The position numbers were made by a program, and so were the translations under genes. Of a DNA stretch of 64,000 nucleotides, positions 51,084-59,577 are shown piece after piece. How positions within the stretch are numbered: position 1 is the first letter of the stretch; each line of letters opens with the position of its first letter. Origin of the DNA: Anaerolineae bacterium (lineage in GTDB: Bacteria; Chloroflexota; Anaerolineae; Promineifilales; Promineifilaceae); assembly GCA_019637635.1 (NCBI GenBank), contig JAHBVI010000018.1, positions 1 to 64,000 on the forward strand. The letters run 5' to 3'. Below the pieces are notes generated by a model, which saw only the letters and a list, made by a program, of their open reading frames with translations, made no database searches and had not been told where the DNA came from.

Positions 51084-51105
51084 GTTGAACATCTAACGTC
51101 AAAAG

Positions 51106-51150
51106 ACAAACAGCGCAAAGAAACATTTTCCTTGCGCTGTTTGCTCTTTT
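51106..51150 (+). terminator. Terminator of the amylolytic gene
   Basis: AAACAGCGCAAAG (51108-51120) pairs with CTTGCGCTGTTT (51131-51142), one bulge, followed by GCTCTTTT. It lies 24 bases after the stop. Confidence 0.65.
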
Positions 51151-51157
51151 AAATGAA

Positions 51158-51208
51158 AAGGAGGGGAGGCTTTAGCCGATTCACTGTCGGCTAAAGCCTC
51201 CCCTCCTT
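51158..51208. repeat. Perfect 22-bp palindrome (GAGGCTTTAGCCGA core)
   Basis: Arms 51158-51179 and 51187-51208 pair exactly with a 7-nt loop. Sister copy of 39675-39722. It lies in the 349-bp gap before serA. The rest of that gap holds an AT-rich tract (51235-51300) and a half copy of the ACCTGACAGGT palindrome near 51317. Confidence 0.85.
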
Positions 51209-51432
51209 GTGCATCGCGCTTTAGGGATTGTGACAAAATGTACAAATTATTTGCCCACTTTAAGGCAATAATTATAATCCCCTCGGAAATTTGTTACGCT
51301 ATGAGGTAACCGTTCAGACCTGACAGGTTTTTTACCAGTTCAACTTGAAACTTTGCAGGCCGATAACCTTTCAGGTCTCCAGAGGGAGACAGTTGTCTGA
51401 CCCCAAATCTGCAAGAGGCAAAAGGAAAGTAC

Positions 51433-53016
51433 ATGTTCAAAATTTTAATTTCTGACAAACTGGGCGCGGCCGGTTTAGAGCGGCTGGATCAGGCTAAAGA
51501 CGCCACGTATGACCTGAAAACCGGTATGAGCAAAGAGGAATTGATGGTGATTCTACCCGGCTATGATGCCCTCATTGTACGCAGCGAGACCAAAGCGGAT
51601 GCCGAAGTATTGGCGGCGGGAACGAACTTGAAAGTGGTGGGCCGGGCCGGCATGGGCGTGGACAACATTGACGTGCGCGCCGCCACCATGCGCGGCATTA
51701 TCGTGATGAACACGCCCCAGGCCAACAGTATTGCCACGGCCGAACAGGCGATGGCACTGATGTTGGCTGCCAGTCGGTATACAGCGCAGTCTCATGCGTC
51801 TCTGGCGGCAGGTGAGTGGAACCGGGCCAAATTCACCGGTGTGCAGTTATACCGCAAGACATTGGGCATCGTTGGCTTTGGGCGGATTGGCCGGCATGTG
51901 GCCAAACGCGCTCAGGCGTTTGGCATGGAAGTGATAGCCTACGACCCGTATGTGTCCGAAGAGGTGGGCCGCGATCATGGCGTGACGTTGGTTGACCTGG
52001 ATGATTTGCTGGCGCAGTCCGAATACATCAGCCTACACACAGCCCTGATGCCGGAAACAGAGAGTATGATCAACGCCGACACCATCGCCCAGATGAAAGA
52101 CGGCGTCATTATTGTTAATGCGGCACGGGGCAAATTGATTGATGAAGCCGCCCTGGCTGCCGCCTTGCAAAGCGGTAAGGTGCGCGCTGCCGGGCTGGAT
52201 GTGTTCCGCAAAGAGCCGCCGGAAGGCAGCCCGCTCATTGGGCTGCCCAACGTGGTGCATACCCCTCACCTGGGGGCAAGTTCGGTGGAAGCCCAGCGGG
52301 ACGTAGCCACGCAGATTGTGGACCAGATTTTGGATGCGCTGCGGGGTAAGGATTTTCGCAATGCGGTCAATATGCCGTTTCCGGCGGGGCCAGGGTTTGA
52401 GACGTTACGGCCGTACATGTCTCTGGCGGAAACGTTAGGGCTGTTGCATTGCCATCTGGCTGAAGGCGCCATTCGCCGCGTGGAAATTGAGGTGCGCGGT
52501 GAGGACGTGGATACGCTGATCAAACCGGTGGCGGCGGGGCTGCTCAAAGGGATTTTGCAGAAGTCCATTTCGGAGGATGTCAATTACATCAACGCGCCCG
52601 TTCTGGCCGAGGAAAACGGTATTACCACTTCGCAAACCAAGGGCATCACGCCCATTGACTATCCCAACATGATTTCCTGCAAGGTGCAGTGGGATGGGGG
52701 CGAACGCCTGCTGGCGGGGGTGCTGTTTGGTGGCAGCGAACCGCGTCTGGTGCAGGTGGATGAGTATACGCTGGAAGCTAAACCATTTGGCGAGGTGTTG
52801 GTGCTGCGCAATCGGGACGTGCCCGGCGTCATTGGGCAAGTAGGCACGATTCTGGCGGCTTATGAAGTAAACATCGGTGAATGGCGGATGGGGCGCGATA
52901 AACCGGGTGGGGAGGCGCTGTCGTTCATTAACCTGGACAGCAAACCGCCAACGGCCGTACTCGACGCTTTAGCCGTGATTCCGGCCATTACCCACGTGCG
53001 GTTGGTAAGCCTGTAA
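51433..53016 (+). CDS. serA: D-3-phosphoglycerate dehydrogenase
   Basis: A 527-residue enzyme for the first step of serine synthesis. The NAD-binding motif is GIVGFGRIGRHVAKRA. VGRAGMGVDNIDV, the catalytic Arg in VNAARGKLIDEAALAAAL, Glu in DVFRKEPP and His in VVHTPHLGASS are all present. An intervening domain and a C-terminal ACT domain (VLVLRNRDVPGVIGQVGTIL) give the long, type-I form that may be serine-regulated. AAGGAAAG precedes the start. A perfect bidirectional terminator follows. Confidence 0.97.
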   Translation: MFKILISDKLGAAGLERLDQAKDATYDLKTGMSKEELMVILPGYDALIVRSETKADAEVLAAGTNLKVVGRAGMGVDNIDVRAATMRGIIVMNTPQANSIATAEQAMALMLAASRYTAQSHASLAAGEWNRAKFTGVQLYRKTLGIVGFGRIGRHVAKRAQAFGMEVIAYDPYVSEEVGRDHGVTLVDLDDLLAQSEYISLHTALMPETESMINADTIAQMKDGVIIVNAARGKLIDEAALAAALQSGKVRAAGLDVFRKEPPEGSPLIGLPNVVHTPHLGASSVEAQRDVATQIVDQILDALRGKDFRNAVNMPFPAGPGFETLRPYMSLAETLGLLHCHLAEGAIRRVEIEVRGEDVDTLIKPVAAGLLKGILQKSISEDVNYINAPVLAEENGITTSQTKGITPIDYPNMISCKVQWDGGERLLAGVLFGGSEPRLVQVDEYTLEAKPFGEVLVLRNRDVPGVIGQVGTILAAYEVNIGEWRMGRDKPGGEALSFINLDSKPPTAVLDALAVIPAITHVRLVSL

Positions 53017-53018
53017 TC

Positions 53019-53053
53019 AAAAAAGCCCTGACGAATTCGTCAGGGCTTTTTTT
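53019..53053. terminator. Bidirectional intrinsic terminator (serA / jag)
   Basis: A fully palindromic A6-GCCCTGACG-AATT-CGTCAGGGC-T6 element between convergent serA and jag. T-runs exist on both strands, so it ends both transcripts; its right end includes the jag stop. Confidence 0.95.
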
Positions 53054-53888
53054 ACCGTTTAGGATGTATGCGTACCCGGCGCTGGCTGCCTTCGCCGGTG
53101 CTTTGCGTATAGACAGCAGCGTGATCCCGCAGGGTCATATGAATGACGCGCCGTTCATTGGCCGGCATCGGCTCCAGGCTGACCGGGCGTTGTTGTTTGA
53201 TCACCTTGCTGGCCATCCGTTCGGCCAGGCGCGCCAGGGCCTGTTTGCGCCGCTCGCGGTATCCTTCCACGTCTATGACAAAGTTGGCTTTGTTTTTCAG
53301 TTGATGGCTGACAATCAGGCGGGCCATGTATTGCAATGAGACCAATGTGTCGCCACGTGGGCCGATAAGGACGCCCAGGTCTGGCCCGGTAATCTCAATC
53401 AGGTTGATAGGTTGGCCGGTGACGTCGTCTGGTTCGGTCACGGCCGTGTGAATATCGGCTTCAATTTGCATATGGCCGAGGATGGTCTGTAAGACGGCAA
53501 CGGCCGTGTCCCGTTCCTGTTCTAGCTCTTCAGAGGTGAGGGGGGGGACGGCCGTATCTTCCTGGTCTGTTGTTTCCGCTGTTTTGGGCGGCGGGGGGGC
53601 GACGATCTTGGCGGGGGTCGGCGCCGGTTTGGGTGGCGCCGGTTTGGGTGGCGCCGGTTTGGGTGGTGCTGGTTTGACCGGCGCTGGTGCTGGTTTTTGC
53701 TCTGGCATCACCGGCGTCATGGGCAGCAAACGTACAATCGCTTCCCGCGCTCCCAGCCCCAAAATTCCCCGGCTGCCTTCATCAATCACATCCACAATGA
53801 CATCGCTGCGGTTCAAGCCCAGCTTTGCCAGGCCCACTTCTATGGCGATGTCTACCGTTTGCCCTCGGACTTCAATCTCACGACTCAT
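53052..53888 (-). CDS. jag: Jag/KhpB RNA-binding protein
   Basis: A 278-residue protein. The N-terminal Jag_N domain (VRGQTVDIAIEVGLAKLGLN ... GSRGILGLGAREA) is followed by a low-complexity linker of KPAPP repeats, a KH domain around LIEITGPDLGVLIGPRGDTL and an R3H domain ending MTLRDHAAVYTQSTGEG. It binds RNA and affects cell elongation and division in other bacteria. It closes the rpmH-rnpA-yidD-yidC-jag cluster. The GCACCAAACC-rich linker arises from an 18-bp tandem repeat. Confidence 0.94.
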   Translation of the reverse strand: MSREIEVRGQTVDIAIEVGLAKLGLNRSDVIVDVIDEGSRGILGLGAREAIVRLLPMTPVMPEQKPAPAPVKPAPPKPAPPKPAPPKPAPTPAKIVAPPPPKTAETTDQEDTAVPPLTSEELEQERDTAVAVLQTILGHMQIEADIHTAVTEPDDVTGQPINLIEITGPDLGVLIGPRGDTLVSLQYMARLIVSHQLKNKANFVIDVEGYRERRKQALARLAERMASKVIKQQRPVSLEPMPANERRVIHMTLRDHAAVYTQSTGEGSQRRVRIHPKR

Positions 53889-53915
53889 AATTTACCCTCT
53901 ATTTTAGTGCCGTAG

Positions 53916-54839
53916 CTACTTGTTTTTCTTCTTCTTGCGTTTAGGCGGGGGTGGGGTGCTTTTGGCAGGTGGTTTGGCCGTTGTGTCATCCCCGGTATCG
54001 CTTTCGATGGTGACACGGCCGTTGGCCGAACCATCGCCATTGGCCGCTTCCAACTCCGCCGCCTTTTTTGTTTCCTCACGCACCGCTTTTTCTTTCTCCA
54101 TCACCTTGCGCGTGTAGTACCCTTGCCCGATGCCGATCAGGTTAGACAAAATGAAGTAAATGGACAACCCGGCCTGGAACGTCAGCGCAAAAAAGCCAAA
54201 CATCAACGGCATGGTATATTGCATGGATTGGGTCATGGCTGCCGTGGGATCATCTTGCTGCTGTTGTTTACCTTTTTTATCCCCTTCATTACTTTTCGGT
54301 TTTGGCGGCGTAGAGACTTTCGTTTGAATGAAGGTGGTGATAAAAACCAGCACCGGCAGCACGTAAAAAGGATCAGGCTGCCCCAGGTTCAACCACAAAA
54401 ATTGGCTGTTGATGGGCAGCAGCGCCGTCAGGTCAATAAACGGGTAGGCCCGTTGGGTCATTTCCAGTAGTGCCAGTGGCGTGGTACCCAGCACAATCCG
54501 CAGCACGGCAAATAAACCAAACAAAATAGGCATGGTCGCAATGAGCGGCAGACAGCCGGATAGACTCTCCGCCGGGTTGTAGCCAATTTTGTTAAACTCT
54601 TCCTGCATTTTTTGCGGATTGTCTTTGTACTTTTGTTGGATGGCCCGGATTTGCGGCTGCATTTCCTGGGTTTTAGCCATGCTGCGCTGCTGGCGCAGGT
54701 TCAGAGGCAGCATGATGACACGGGTGATGATGGTGAAAATGGCAATCGCCAGTACAAAATTGCCCACCGCCCCATACAACCACAACAGGGCGTTTAACAT
54801 CGGGTCAATAATTAACGAGTTCCACAACAATGAAAACAT
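53916..54839 (-). CDS. yidC: Membrane protein insertase YidC
   Basis: A 307-residue Oxa1/YidC protein. Helices lie near residues 15-40, 90-115, 150-175 and 210-230. The N-terminal NFVLAIAIFTIITRVIMLPL includes the conserved hydrophilic-groove Arg, and QPQIRAIQQKYKDNPQKMQEE is the cytosolic helical hairpin. A charged KPPAKSTPPPPKRKKKKNK tail may touch the ribosome. It lacks the large periplasmic domain of Gram-negative YidC, so it is the short type. Usual neighbours on both sides, with the PQQ lipoprotein gene inserted upstream. Confidence 0.96.
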   Translation of the reverse strand: MFSLLWNSLIIDPMLNALLWLYGAVGNFVLAIAIFTIITRVIMLPLNLRQQRSMAKTQEMQPQIRAIQQKYKDNPQKMQEEFNKIGYNPAESLSGCLPLIATMPILFGLFAVLRIVLGTTPLALLEMTQRAYPFIDLTALLPINSQFLWLNLGQPDPFYVLPVLVFITTFIQTKVSTPPKPKSNEGDKKGKQQQQDDPTAAMTQSMQYTMPLMFGFFALTFQAGLSIYFILSNLIGIGQGYYTRKVMEKEKAVREETKKAAELEAANGDGSANGRVTIESDTGDDTTAKPPAKSTPPPPKRKKKKNK

Positions 54840-54857
54840 CTTTCAATCCATTCCTAA

Positions 54858-54890
54858 AGACCTGGCAGGTTTCGCAAACCTGTCAGGTCT
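54858..54890. repeat. 15-bp ACCTGACAGGT-family palindrome
   Basis: AGACCTGGCAGGTTT (54858-54872) pairs with 54876-54890 with one wobble, between the PQQ lipoprotein gene and yidC. Confidence 0.8.
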
Positions 54891-54902
54891 GGGTAGCCAG
54901 GA

Positions 54903-56093
54903 TTAGTCCAAAACGGGCACATAGCTCCATTTTGGATTGCCAGTTGCACGGTCATAGGCCGCCAACACGGCCAGTTCACTGTTCATTGCCACCACAATCA
55001 TATCATCAACAATAACAGGCGTGGTAAATAACGGGGCGCGGGTGGTTCGCTGCCAGATTTCGGCGCCTGTTTCGGCGTTTAAGGCCACCAGCAGCCCTTC
55101 TTCCGTAGCCTCGTTGCCTTCGGCGGCAATGTATACCATGCCATCAGCTACGACGGGGCTGGCTTGAATGGCCCCCTTTATCTCAATGCGATTGGCTACG
55201 CCGCCGGCTTCGTTCATCTGGTTAATGGCCACCTGCCATAGTTTCTCGCCGCTGGTGGCGTTTATGGCAAAGACCTGGGCGCTGCTGTCGGCAAAATAGA
55301 GGACATCATCAACCAGGGCCGGCGCACTCCAAATCCAGTTGGTGGCTTCGGTGCGCCACCGCTCGCCGCCGGTCTCCATGTCAAGAGCGTGTAACGCATT
55401 GTCGTAAGCGCCCACATAAACGAGTTTTTCCGCAGGATTGACGATGGCCTGTGCGGAAATGGCGCCGCCTAGTTCTGTTTGCCACAATTGGCTGCCGGTG
55501 TTGGCATCCAGGGCATATACCCGTTTGTCCAGGCAAGTGAGGTAGAGAACGCCTTCGTGGTAAGTAGGGGTAGCCCACACCGGGCCGCTGGTGTTAAAAC
55601 GCCATTTTTCTGCGCCGGTATTGGCGTCTAGCGCGGAGAGGTGGTTATCGGCCGTGCCCACGTACACGGTATCTCCCACCTGCAGCGGGCCGGCGATCAC
55701 TTTGTCGGTGGCGGCGGTGTTGTTGGTCCACAAGGTTGTGGGGTTAGGGGTGCCATTTTCTTGCAAGCCGTAAACGGAGACGATGATGGTGGGCGAGAAC
55801 ATACCGCCGGCCGCCCCATAATCACCAAAGATAACACGGCCGTCTTGCACTGAAGGCGCAGCATTGATGTGTAAGGCGCGATTTTCTGGTCGGAAAACCC
55901 ATTGGGATTGCTGGGTGACGGCATCATAAGCGATCACGGCCGGGCCGTAGGCGACGTAAACGGTGGGGCCATTGGCGGTGAGGCCGGGCCAATTTTCGGA
56001 ACTTGCCTGGGCGGCGCAGCCCGTTAACAGCCAACTGATGAGAAAAATGAAGAGTATGGAGGGCCGTACTGACGGCCGTATGGTGGTGAACAA
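54903..56093 (-). CDS. PQQ-like beta-propeller lipoprotein
   Basis: A 396-residue exported lipoprotein (lipobox LTGC near residue 25). It is a seven- or eight-bladed propeller with repeats of the type VYVGTADNHLSALDANTGAE and VYALDANTGSQLWQTELGG. This is BamB/PQQ-like; it lacks the residues of quinoprotein dehydrogenases as far as I can see. I start at the TTG at 56093 because GGAGG lies 7 nt upstream. It sits inside the yidD-yidC pair, where most bacteria have no such gene, so a link to membrane protein insertion or envelope assembly is possible. Confidence 0.85.
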   Translation of the reverse strand: MFTTIRPSVRPSILFIFLISWLLTGCAAQASSENWPGLTANGPTVYVAYGPAVIAYDAVTQQSQWVFRPENRALHINAAPSVQDGRVIFGDYGAAGGMFSPTIIVSVYGLQENGTPNPTTLWTNNTAATDKVIAGPLQVGDTVYVGTADNHLSALDANTGAEKWRFNTSGPVWATPTYHEGVLYLTCLDKRVYALDANTGSQLWQTELGGAISAQAIVNPAEKLVYVGAYDNALHALDMETGGERWRTEATNWIWSAPALVDDVLYFADSSAQVFAINATSGEKLWQVAINQMNEAGGVANRIEIKGAIQASPVVADGMVYIAAEGNEATEEGLLVALNAETGAEIWQRTTRAPLFTTPVIVDDMIVVAMNSELAVLAAYDRATGNPKWSYVPVLD

Positions 56094-56150
56094 CGAAGTA
56101 CCTCCGCGCTTTTTCCGCAATGTGTGTTGAAACGTGTGGGGGTGATGCGG

Positions 56151-56360
56151 TCAGGGAACCGGGTCATACCCACCGGGGTGAAGGGGGTGGCAGCGGGAAA
56201 TGCGTTTGACTGCCATCCATCCACCTTTGAGAAAACCATATTTCTCAATGGCTTCGTAGCCATATTGAGAACAGGTGGGTTGAAAACGGCAGGTGGGCGG
56301 CGTAAAACGCGAAATCCATCTTTGGTAAAAGCGAATGAGCAAAAGAGCTATTTTTTTCAT
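56151..56360 (-). CDS. yidD: Membrane protein insertion efficiency factor YidD
   Basis: A 69-residue protein with the family signature [20 protein letters not shown], then [15 protein letters not shown] and [14 protein letters not shown]. All conserved Cys residues are present. It assists YidC-dependent insertion. It starts 13 bases after rnpA stops. Confidence 0.96.
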   Translation of the reverse strand: MKKIALLLIRFYQRWISRFTPPTCRFQPTCSQYGYEAIEKYGFLKGGWMAVKRISRCHPLHPGGYDPVP

Positions 56361-56373
56361 GATCTTATAAATA

Positions 56374-56721
56374 TCACGGATGCTCCACCAGCAGCTTTGC
56401 TCGTTGCAGTAATTGGGTCACGGCCGTTTCCACTTCCCCATAAGCAGCCTGGGGTAATAATGGCCGGGCAATGAATACCAGGTCCCATCCTGGTTGAATT
56501 TCCGGCAAATGCACCCGCACCGATTCCCGCAGCAGTCGTTTGGCCCGATTGCGTTTAACCGCTTTGCCCACGTGGCGGCTGGCCACAAAAGCAAAGCGGC
56601 TGACATCCAACGAATTAGACCGCGCCAATAAAATGACCAAAGGGTGACGCCAGCTATTTCCTGCCTGCCGAACCTGTTTAATATCGGCCGGGCGCCGCAA
56701 ACGATGGCTTGATTGCAGCAT
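56374..56721 (-). CDS. rnpA: Ribonuclease P protein component
   Basis: A 115-residue basic protein subunit of RNase P, which matures tRNA 5' ends. [40 protein letters not shown] (RNR core) and [20 protein letters not shown] fit the family. It follows rpmH closely (22 bases) as usual. Confidence 0.94.
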   Translation of the reverse strand: MLQSSHRLRRPADIKQVRQAGNSWRHPLVILLARSNSLDVSRFAFVASRHVGKAVKRNRAKRLLRESVRVHLPEIQPGWDLVFIARPLLPQAAYGEVETAVTQLLQRAKLLVEHP

Positions 56722-56743
56722 CAGTCACCGGCCAAAGGGCAGC

Positions 56744-56968
56744 TTATTTGCCGCCACCCCATCGTTTCACAGAGCGATAAGCAGTAGCCGATGTGGCGTT
56801 CCAGTTAATTTTTTTCACATGTTCATTCATGCTTACCGACAATTGGGCGCGGCCTTTGGCGCGGCGGGCGCTCAGGACTTTACGGCCGCCAACGGTTTTC
56901 ATGCGTTCCCGAAACCCATGCACCCGCATCCGGCGGCGGATTTTTGGTTGATATGTACGTTTTGGCAT
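56744..56968 (-). CDS. rpmH: 50S ribosomal protein L34, with C-terminal extension
   Basis: A 74-residue protein. Residues 1-45 are L34 ([20 protein letters not shown] ... [14 protein letters not shown]). L34 usually ends there at about 44-48 residues, but this frame goes on for about 28 more ([20 protein letters not shown] plus a basic tail). No frameshift is needed. Ribosome site GGAGA precedes the start. It heads the rnpA-yidD-yidC-jag cluster. Confidence 0.93.
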   Translation of the reverse strand: MPKRTYQPKIRRRMRVHGFRERMKTVGGRKVLSARRAKGRAQLSVSMNEHVKKINWNATSATAYRSVKRWGGGK

Positions 56969-57335
56969 CTCTTAAGTCTCCTTCATTAAAGGTGGCGCGA
57001 TTTGCCAAATCGCGCCACCGATTTCATCTCAATCTATAGAGCAAGGCAATTTGAGAAAATCGCCCTACGTCATATTGTCAAATCTTATCGGAAAGAAGGG
57101 TAGAGACGAATTGTGTGCTGCAAATCTATACAACCGCTCATCCTCAAAGCGACAGAAAATTATATCGCCCTGCCAGGAGGTGGTCAAATTGGAAAAAAGG
57201 GGGAGGGGCGCCGGGCCAGGGGCAAAAGTTGGGGGAGTGACTGGCCCAGTTGTGTAATCCTGTAGGGATTAAATGTTATGCAGCCGACGAAGAACTCTGG
57301 ACACGTGTGCCATATTGATATAGATTGGGTTGGTT
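56969..57335. other. Gap between divergent rpmH and hyuA; hairpin, no gene
   Basis: A perfect 13-bp palindrome (GGTGGCGCGATTT, 56991-57003 with 57007-57019) lies before rpmH. A TTGACA on the minus strand (57077-57082) could be the -35 of rpmH, though no good -10 follows. An AATCCTGTAGGGATT hairpin is near 57257. No DnaA-box cluster and no tRNA seen. Confidence 0.5.
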
Positions 57336-59501
57336 ATGAATGTACGATTAGGTGTAGATACCGGCGGCACCTTCACCGATTTTGTCTGGGTGGATGGTAG
57401 TGGTCATGTACAAATTCATAAACAACTCAGCACCCCCCCTGACCCATCCGCCGCCATTTTGCAGGGGATAGATGTGCTGCATGTGCCAGAGGGCACGGCC
57501 GTCGTCCACGGCAGCACCGTCGCCACCAATGCCCTGCTGGAACGGCGCGGGGCGCGTACCGCCCTCATCACCACCAAGGGGTTCGCCGATGTGCTGGAAA
57601 TCGGCCGTCAAAATCGCCCCGACATTTATGCTCTGGTTCCCCAAAAGCCGCCGCCGCTGGTTCCCCGCGCCTGGCGCTTTGAACTGGACGAACGCATCAC
57701 CGCCCAGGGCGAGGTACTCCGCCCGCTCAACCCGGACGACCTGCGCCCCATCCTGGCCCAACTGGCCGCAGAACAAATCGAATCGGTAGCCGTTTGTTTG
57801 CTCTTTTCCTTTTTGTATCCAGAACATGAACAGCGTATCCGGCAGGAGATTAGAGATTGGAGATTGGCAATTAAAAGCGCCGCCAATCTCCAATCTCCAA
57901 TCTCCAATCTCCCAATCTCCCTTTCTTCAGACATCCTACCCGAATACCGCGAATATGAGCGCATGTCTACGACTGTCATCAACGCTTACGTGGCTCCGTT
58001 GATGAGCCGATATTTGGGGCGGTTGGCGGCGGGGTTGGGGGTACGGCCGTTAACCATCATGCAGAGTAATGGCGGTGTCATCAGTGCGGTCACCGCCGGG
58101 CAGCAGGCGGCGCGCACGGCGCTCTCCGGCCCGGCGGGGGGCGTGGTGGGGGCGCATTATGTGGCCGCCCAGGCCGGTTTTAGCGACCTGATCACCTTTG
58201 ACATGGGGGGGACGAGTACGGATGTGGCCTTGTGTCACGGCCGTATCCCCACCACCACCAGCGGCCATATTGCCGGTATGCCCCTGCGCCTGCCCTTAAT
58301 TGACATTCACACTGTCGGCGCTGGCGGCGGCAGCCTGGCCCACGTGGATGCGGGTGGCGCGCTGCATGTTGGCCCCCAAAGCGCGGGCGCCGACCCCGGC
58401 CCGGCGTGTTATGGGCGGGAGATTGGAGATCGGAGATTGGAGATTAAAGAGGCCACCCAATCTCCAATCTCTAATCTCCAATCTCGGGCAACAGTTACCG
58501 ATGCCAATCTTGTGTTAGGACGGCTGGATGCAGACCATTTCCTGGGGGGGATGATGCGGCTGGATGTGGGCGCGGCGCGGGCGGCGTTGGCGGAACTGGC
58601 AGAGTTGATGGGCGCGGTCTCGGTGGAAGCGGCGGCCTGGGGGGTGATTCAGGTGGCAAATGCCAACATGGAACGGGCCATCCGCCACATTTCTGTGGAA
58701 CGGGGGTATGACCCGCGCCTGTTTACGCTGCTGCCGTTTGGCGGCGCCGGGCCGCTGCATGCCTGCGAACTGGCCGCCAATCTGCACATTCCCCGTGTTT
58801 TCATTCCGCCTTCACCCGGTGTGCTGTCGGCATTGGGCATGTTGGTGGCCGCCCCGACGAAGGATTATTCAAAAACTGTAATGGAGGAGATTGGGAGATT
58901 GGAGATTGGGGATTGGTTGGGCGAGGTGTTTGCGGATTTGGAGGAGCGCGCCGCAAACGAGATGGCAGCAGAAGGGCATGAAACCGTGACCCTGCATTAT
59001 GCCCTGGACATGCGCTACAAAGGCCAATCCCACGAGTTGACCATCCCTTTTGACCGTCATCCGTTATCCGTAAACCGTAATACGATTACGGATGACGGCT
59101 TACGGCTCACGGATGACGGTTCACCGATTACCGATAACCGATTACCGATAACCGCCCTCTTCCACGCCGCCCACCAAACCCGCTACGGCTACCACCAGCC
59201 TGACGCGGCGGTGGAGATTGTGACGATTCGGCTCACGGCCGTAGCCCCCGTCACCCCTCCCCCGTTACCGCAATATCCGCCGGCCGAACCAGACGCCACC
59301 GCCGCTTTAGTGGGTGAAAAAGAAGTCTGGTTTAATCAGCAGCCCGTCCTCACCCGTTTGTATAACCGGGCTAGGCTGCGCCCCGGTCACCAATTCCCCG
59401 GCCCGGCCATCATCTTCCAATATGACACCACCACCGTTGTGCCGCCGGAATGGGGCACGGCCGTTGATGTGTACGGCAATCTGTTATTGACCACTCTCTG
59501 A
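57336..59501 (+). CDS. Hydantoinase/oxoprolinase subunit A-like ATPase with four in-frame repeat insertions
   Basis: A 721-residue HyuA-type protein of the 5-oxoprolinase/N-methylhydantoinase/acetone carboxylase group. Family landmarks are GVDTGGTFTDFVWVD, HGSTVATNALLERRGARTAL, SDILPEYREYERMSTTVINA, FDMGGTSTDVALC, GAGGGSLAHVDAGGALHVGP, TDANLVLGRLD and LLPFGGAGPLHACE. Four loops are made of translated intergenic words: about 171-198 and 362-384 and 517-528 (word A), and 574-607 (word B). The frame stays open throughout. No HyuB gene follows, so the partner is elsewhere or absent. Confidence 0.85.
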   Translation: MNVRLGVDTGGTFTDFVWVDGSGHVQIHKQLSTPPDPSAAILQGIDVLHVPEGTAVVHGSTVATNALLERRGARTALITTKGFADVLEIGRQNRPDIYALVPQKPPPLVPRAWRFELDERITAQGEVLRPLNPDDLRPILAQLAAEQIESVAVCLLFSFLYPEHEQRIRQEIRDWRLAIKSAANLQSPISNLPISLSSDILPEYREYERMSTTVINAYVAPLMSRYLGRLAAGLGVRPLTIMQSNGGVISAVTAGQQAARTALSGPAGGVVGAHYVAAQAGFSDLITFDMGGTSTDVALCHGRIPTTTSGHIAGMPLRLPLIDIHTVGAGGGSLAHVDAGGALHVGPQSAGADPGPACYGREIGDRRLEIKEATQSPISNLQSRATVTDANLVLGRLDADHFLGGMMRLDVGAARAALAELAELMGAVSVEAAAWGVIQVANANMERAIRHISVERGYDPRLFTLLPFGGAGPLHACELAANLHIPRVFIPPSPGVLSALGMLVAAPTKDYSKTVMEEIGRLEIGDWLGEVFADLEERAANEMAAEGHETVTLHYALDMRYKGQSHELTIPFDRHPLSVNRNTITDDGLRLTDDGSPITDNRLPITALFHAAHQTRYGYHQPDAAVEIVTIRLTAVAPVTPPPLPQYPPAEPDATAALVGEKEVWFNQQPVLTRLYNRARLRPGHQFPGPAIIFQYDTTTVVPPEWGTAVDVYGNLLLTTL
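57846..57928 (+). repeat. Word-A repeat inside hyuA-like gene (1)
   Basis: GAGATTAGAGATTGGAGATTGG faces CCAATCTCCAATCTCC, in frame, translated IRDWRLAI ... NLQSPISNLPIS. It replaces the linker between HEQRIRQE and SLSSDILPEY. Confidence 0.85.
58421..58485 (+). repeat. Word-A repeat inside hyuA-like gene (2)
   Basis: Between GPACYGR and TVTDANLVLGRL, the frame reads EIGDRRLEIKEATQSPISNL from GAGATTGGAGATCGGAGATT and opposite words. Confidence 0.85.
58886..58918 (+). repeat. Word-A repeat inside hyuA-like gene (3)
   Basis: A one-sided tract, GGAGATTGGGAGATTGGAGA, translated EEIGRLEIGDWLGEV after KDYSKTVM. Confidence 0.75.
59057..59155 (+). repeat. Word-B repeat inside hyuA-like gene (4)
   Basis: TCATCCGTTATCCGTAAACC-type units face GGATGACGGTTCACCGATTACC-type units, translated NTITDDGLRLTDDGSPITDN in frame before LFHAAHQTRYGYH. 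Confidence 0.82.
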
Positions 59502-59540
59502 ACGTAGGCATAACAAACCGTTTCCGCAGCCCAATGCCGT

Positions 59541-59569
59541 TTGCCCACCCCCTGTCTATCCTCTACAAT
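59541..59569 (+). promoter_or_regulatory. Promoter of murJ, possibly leaderless
   Basis: TTGCCC (59541-59546), 17-bp spacer, TACAAT (59564-59569). The -10 ends 8 bases before the ATG at 59578, which would put the RNA start at or next to the start codon; no ribosome site is visible. Confidence 0.55.
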
Positions 59570-59577
59570 GCCGCCCG

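Noticed and set aside
51316..51330. Further ACCTGACAGGT hairpin before serA
   Set aside because: Only the left arm is clear; the opposing arm is too diverged to call a palindrome.
56969..57335. Replication origin next to rpmH
   Set aside because: rpmH often neighbours dnaA/oriC, but there is no dnaA gene and no cluster of TTATCCACA-like boxes here.
57336..59501. HyuA-like gene as a pseudogene because of repeat insertions
   Set aside because: All four insertions keep the frame and every conserved block is intact, so it is reported as coding.
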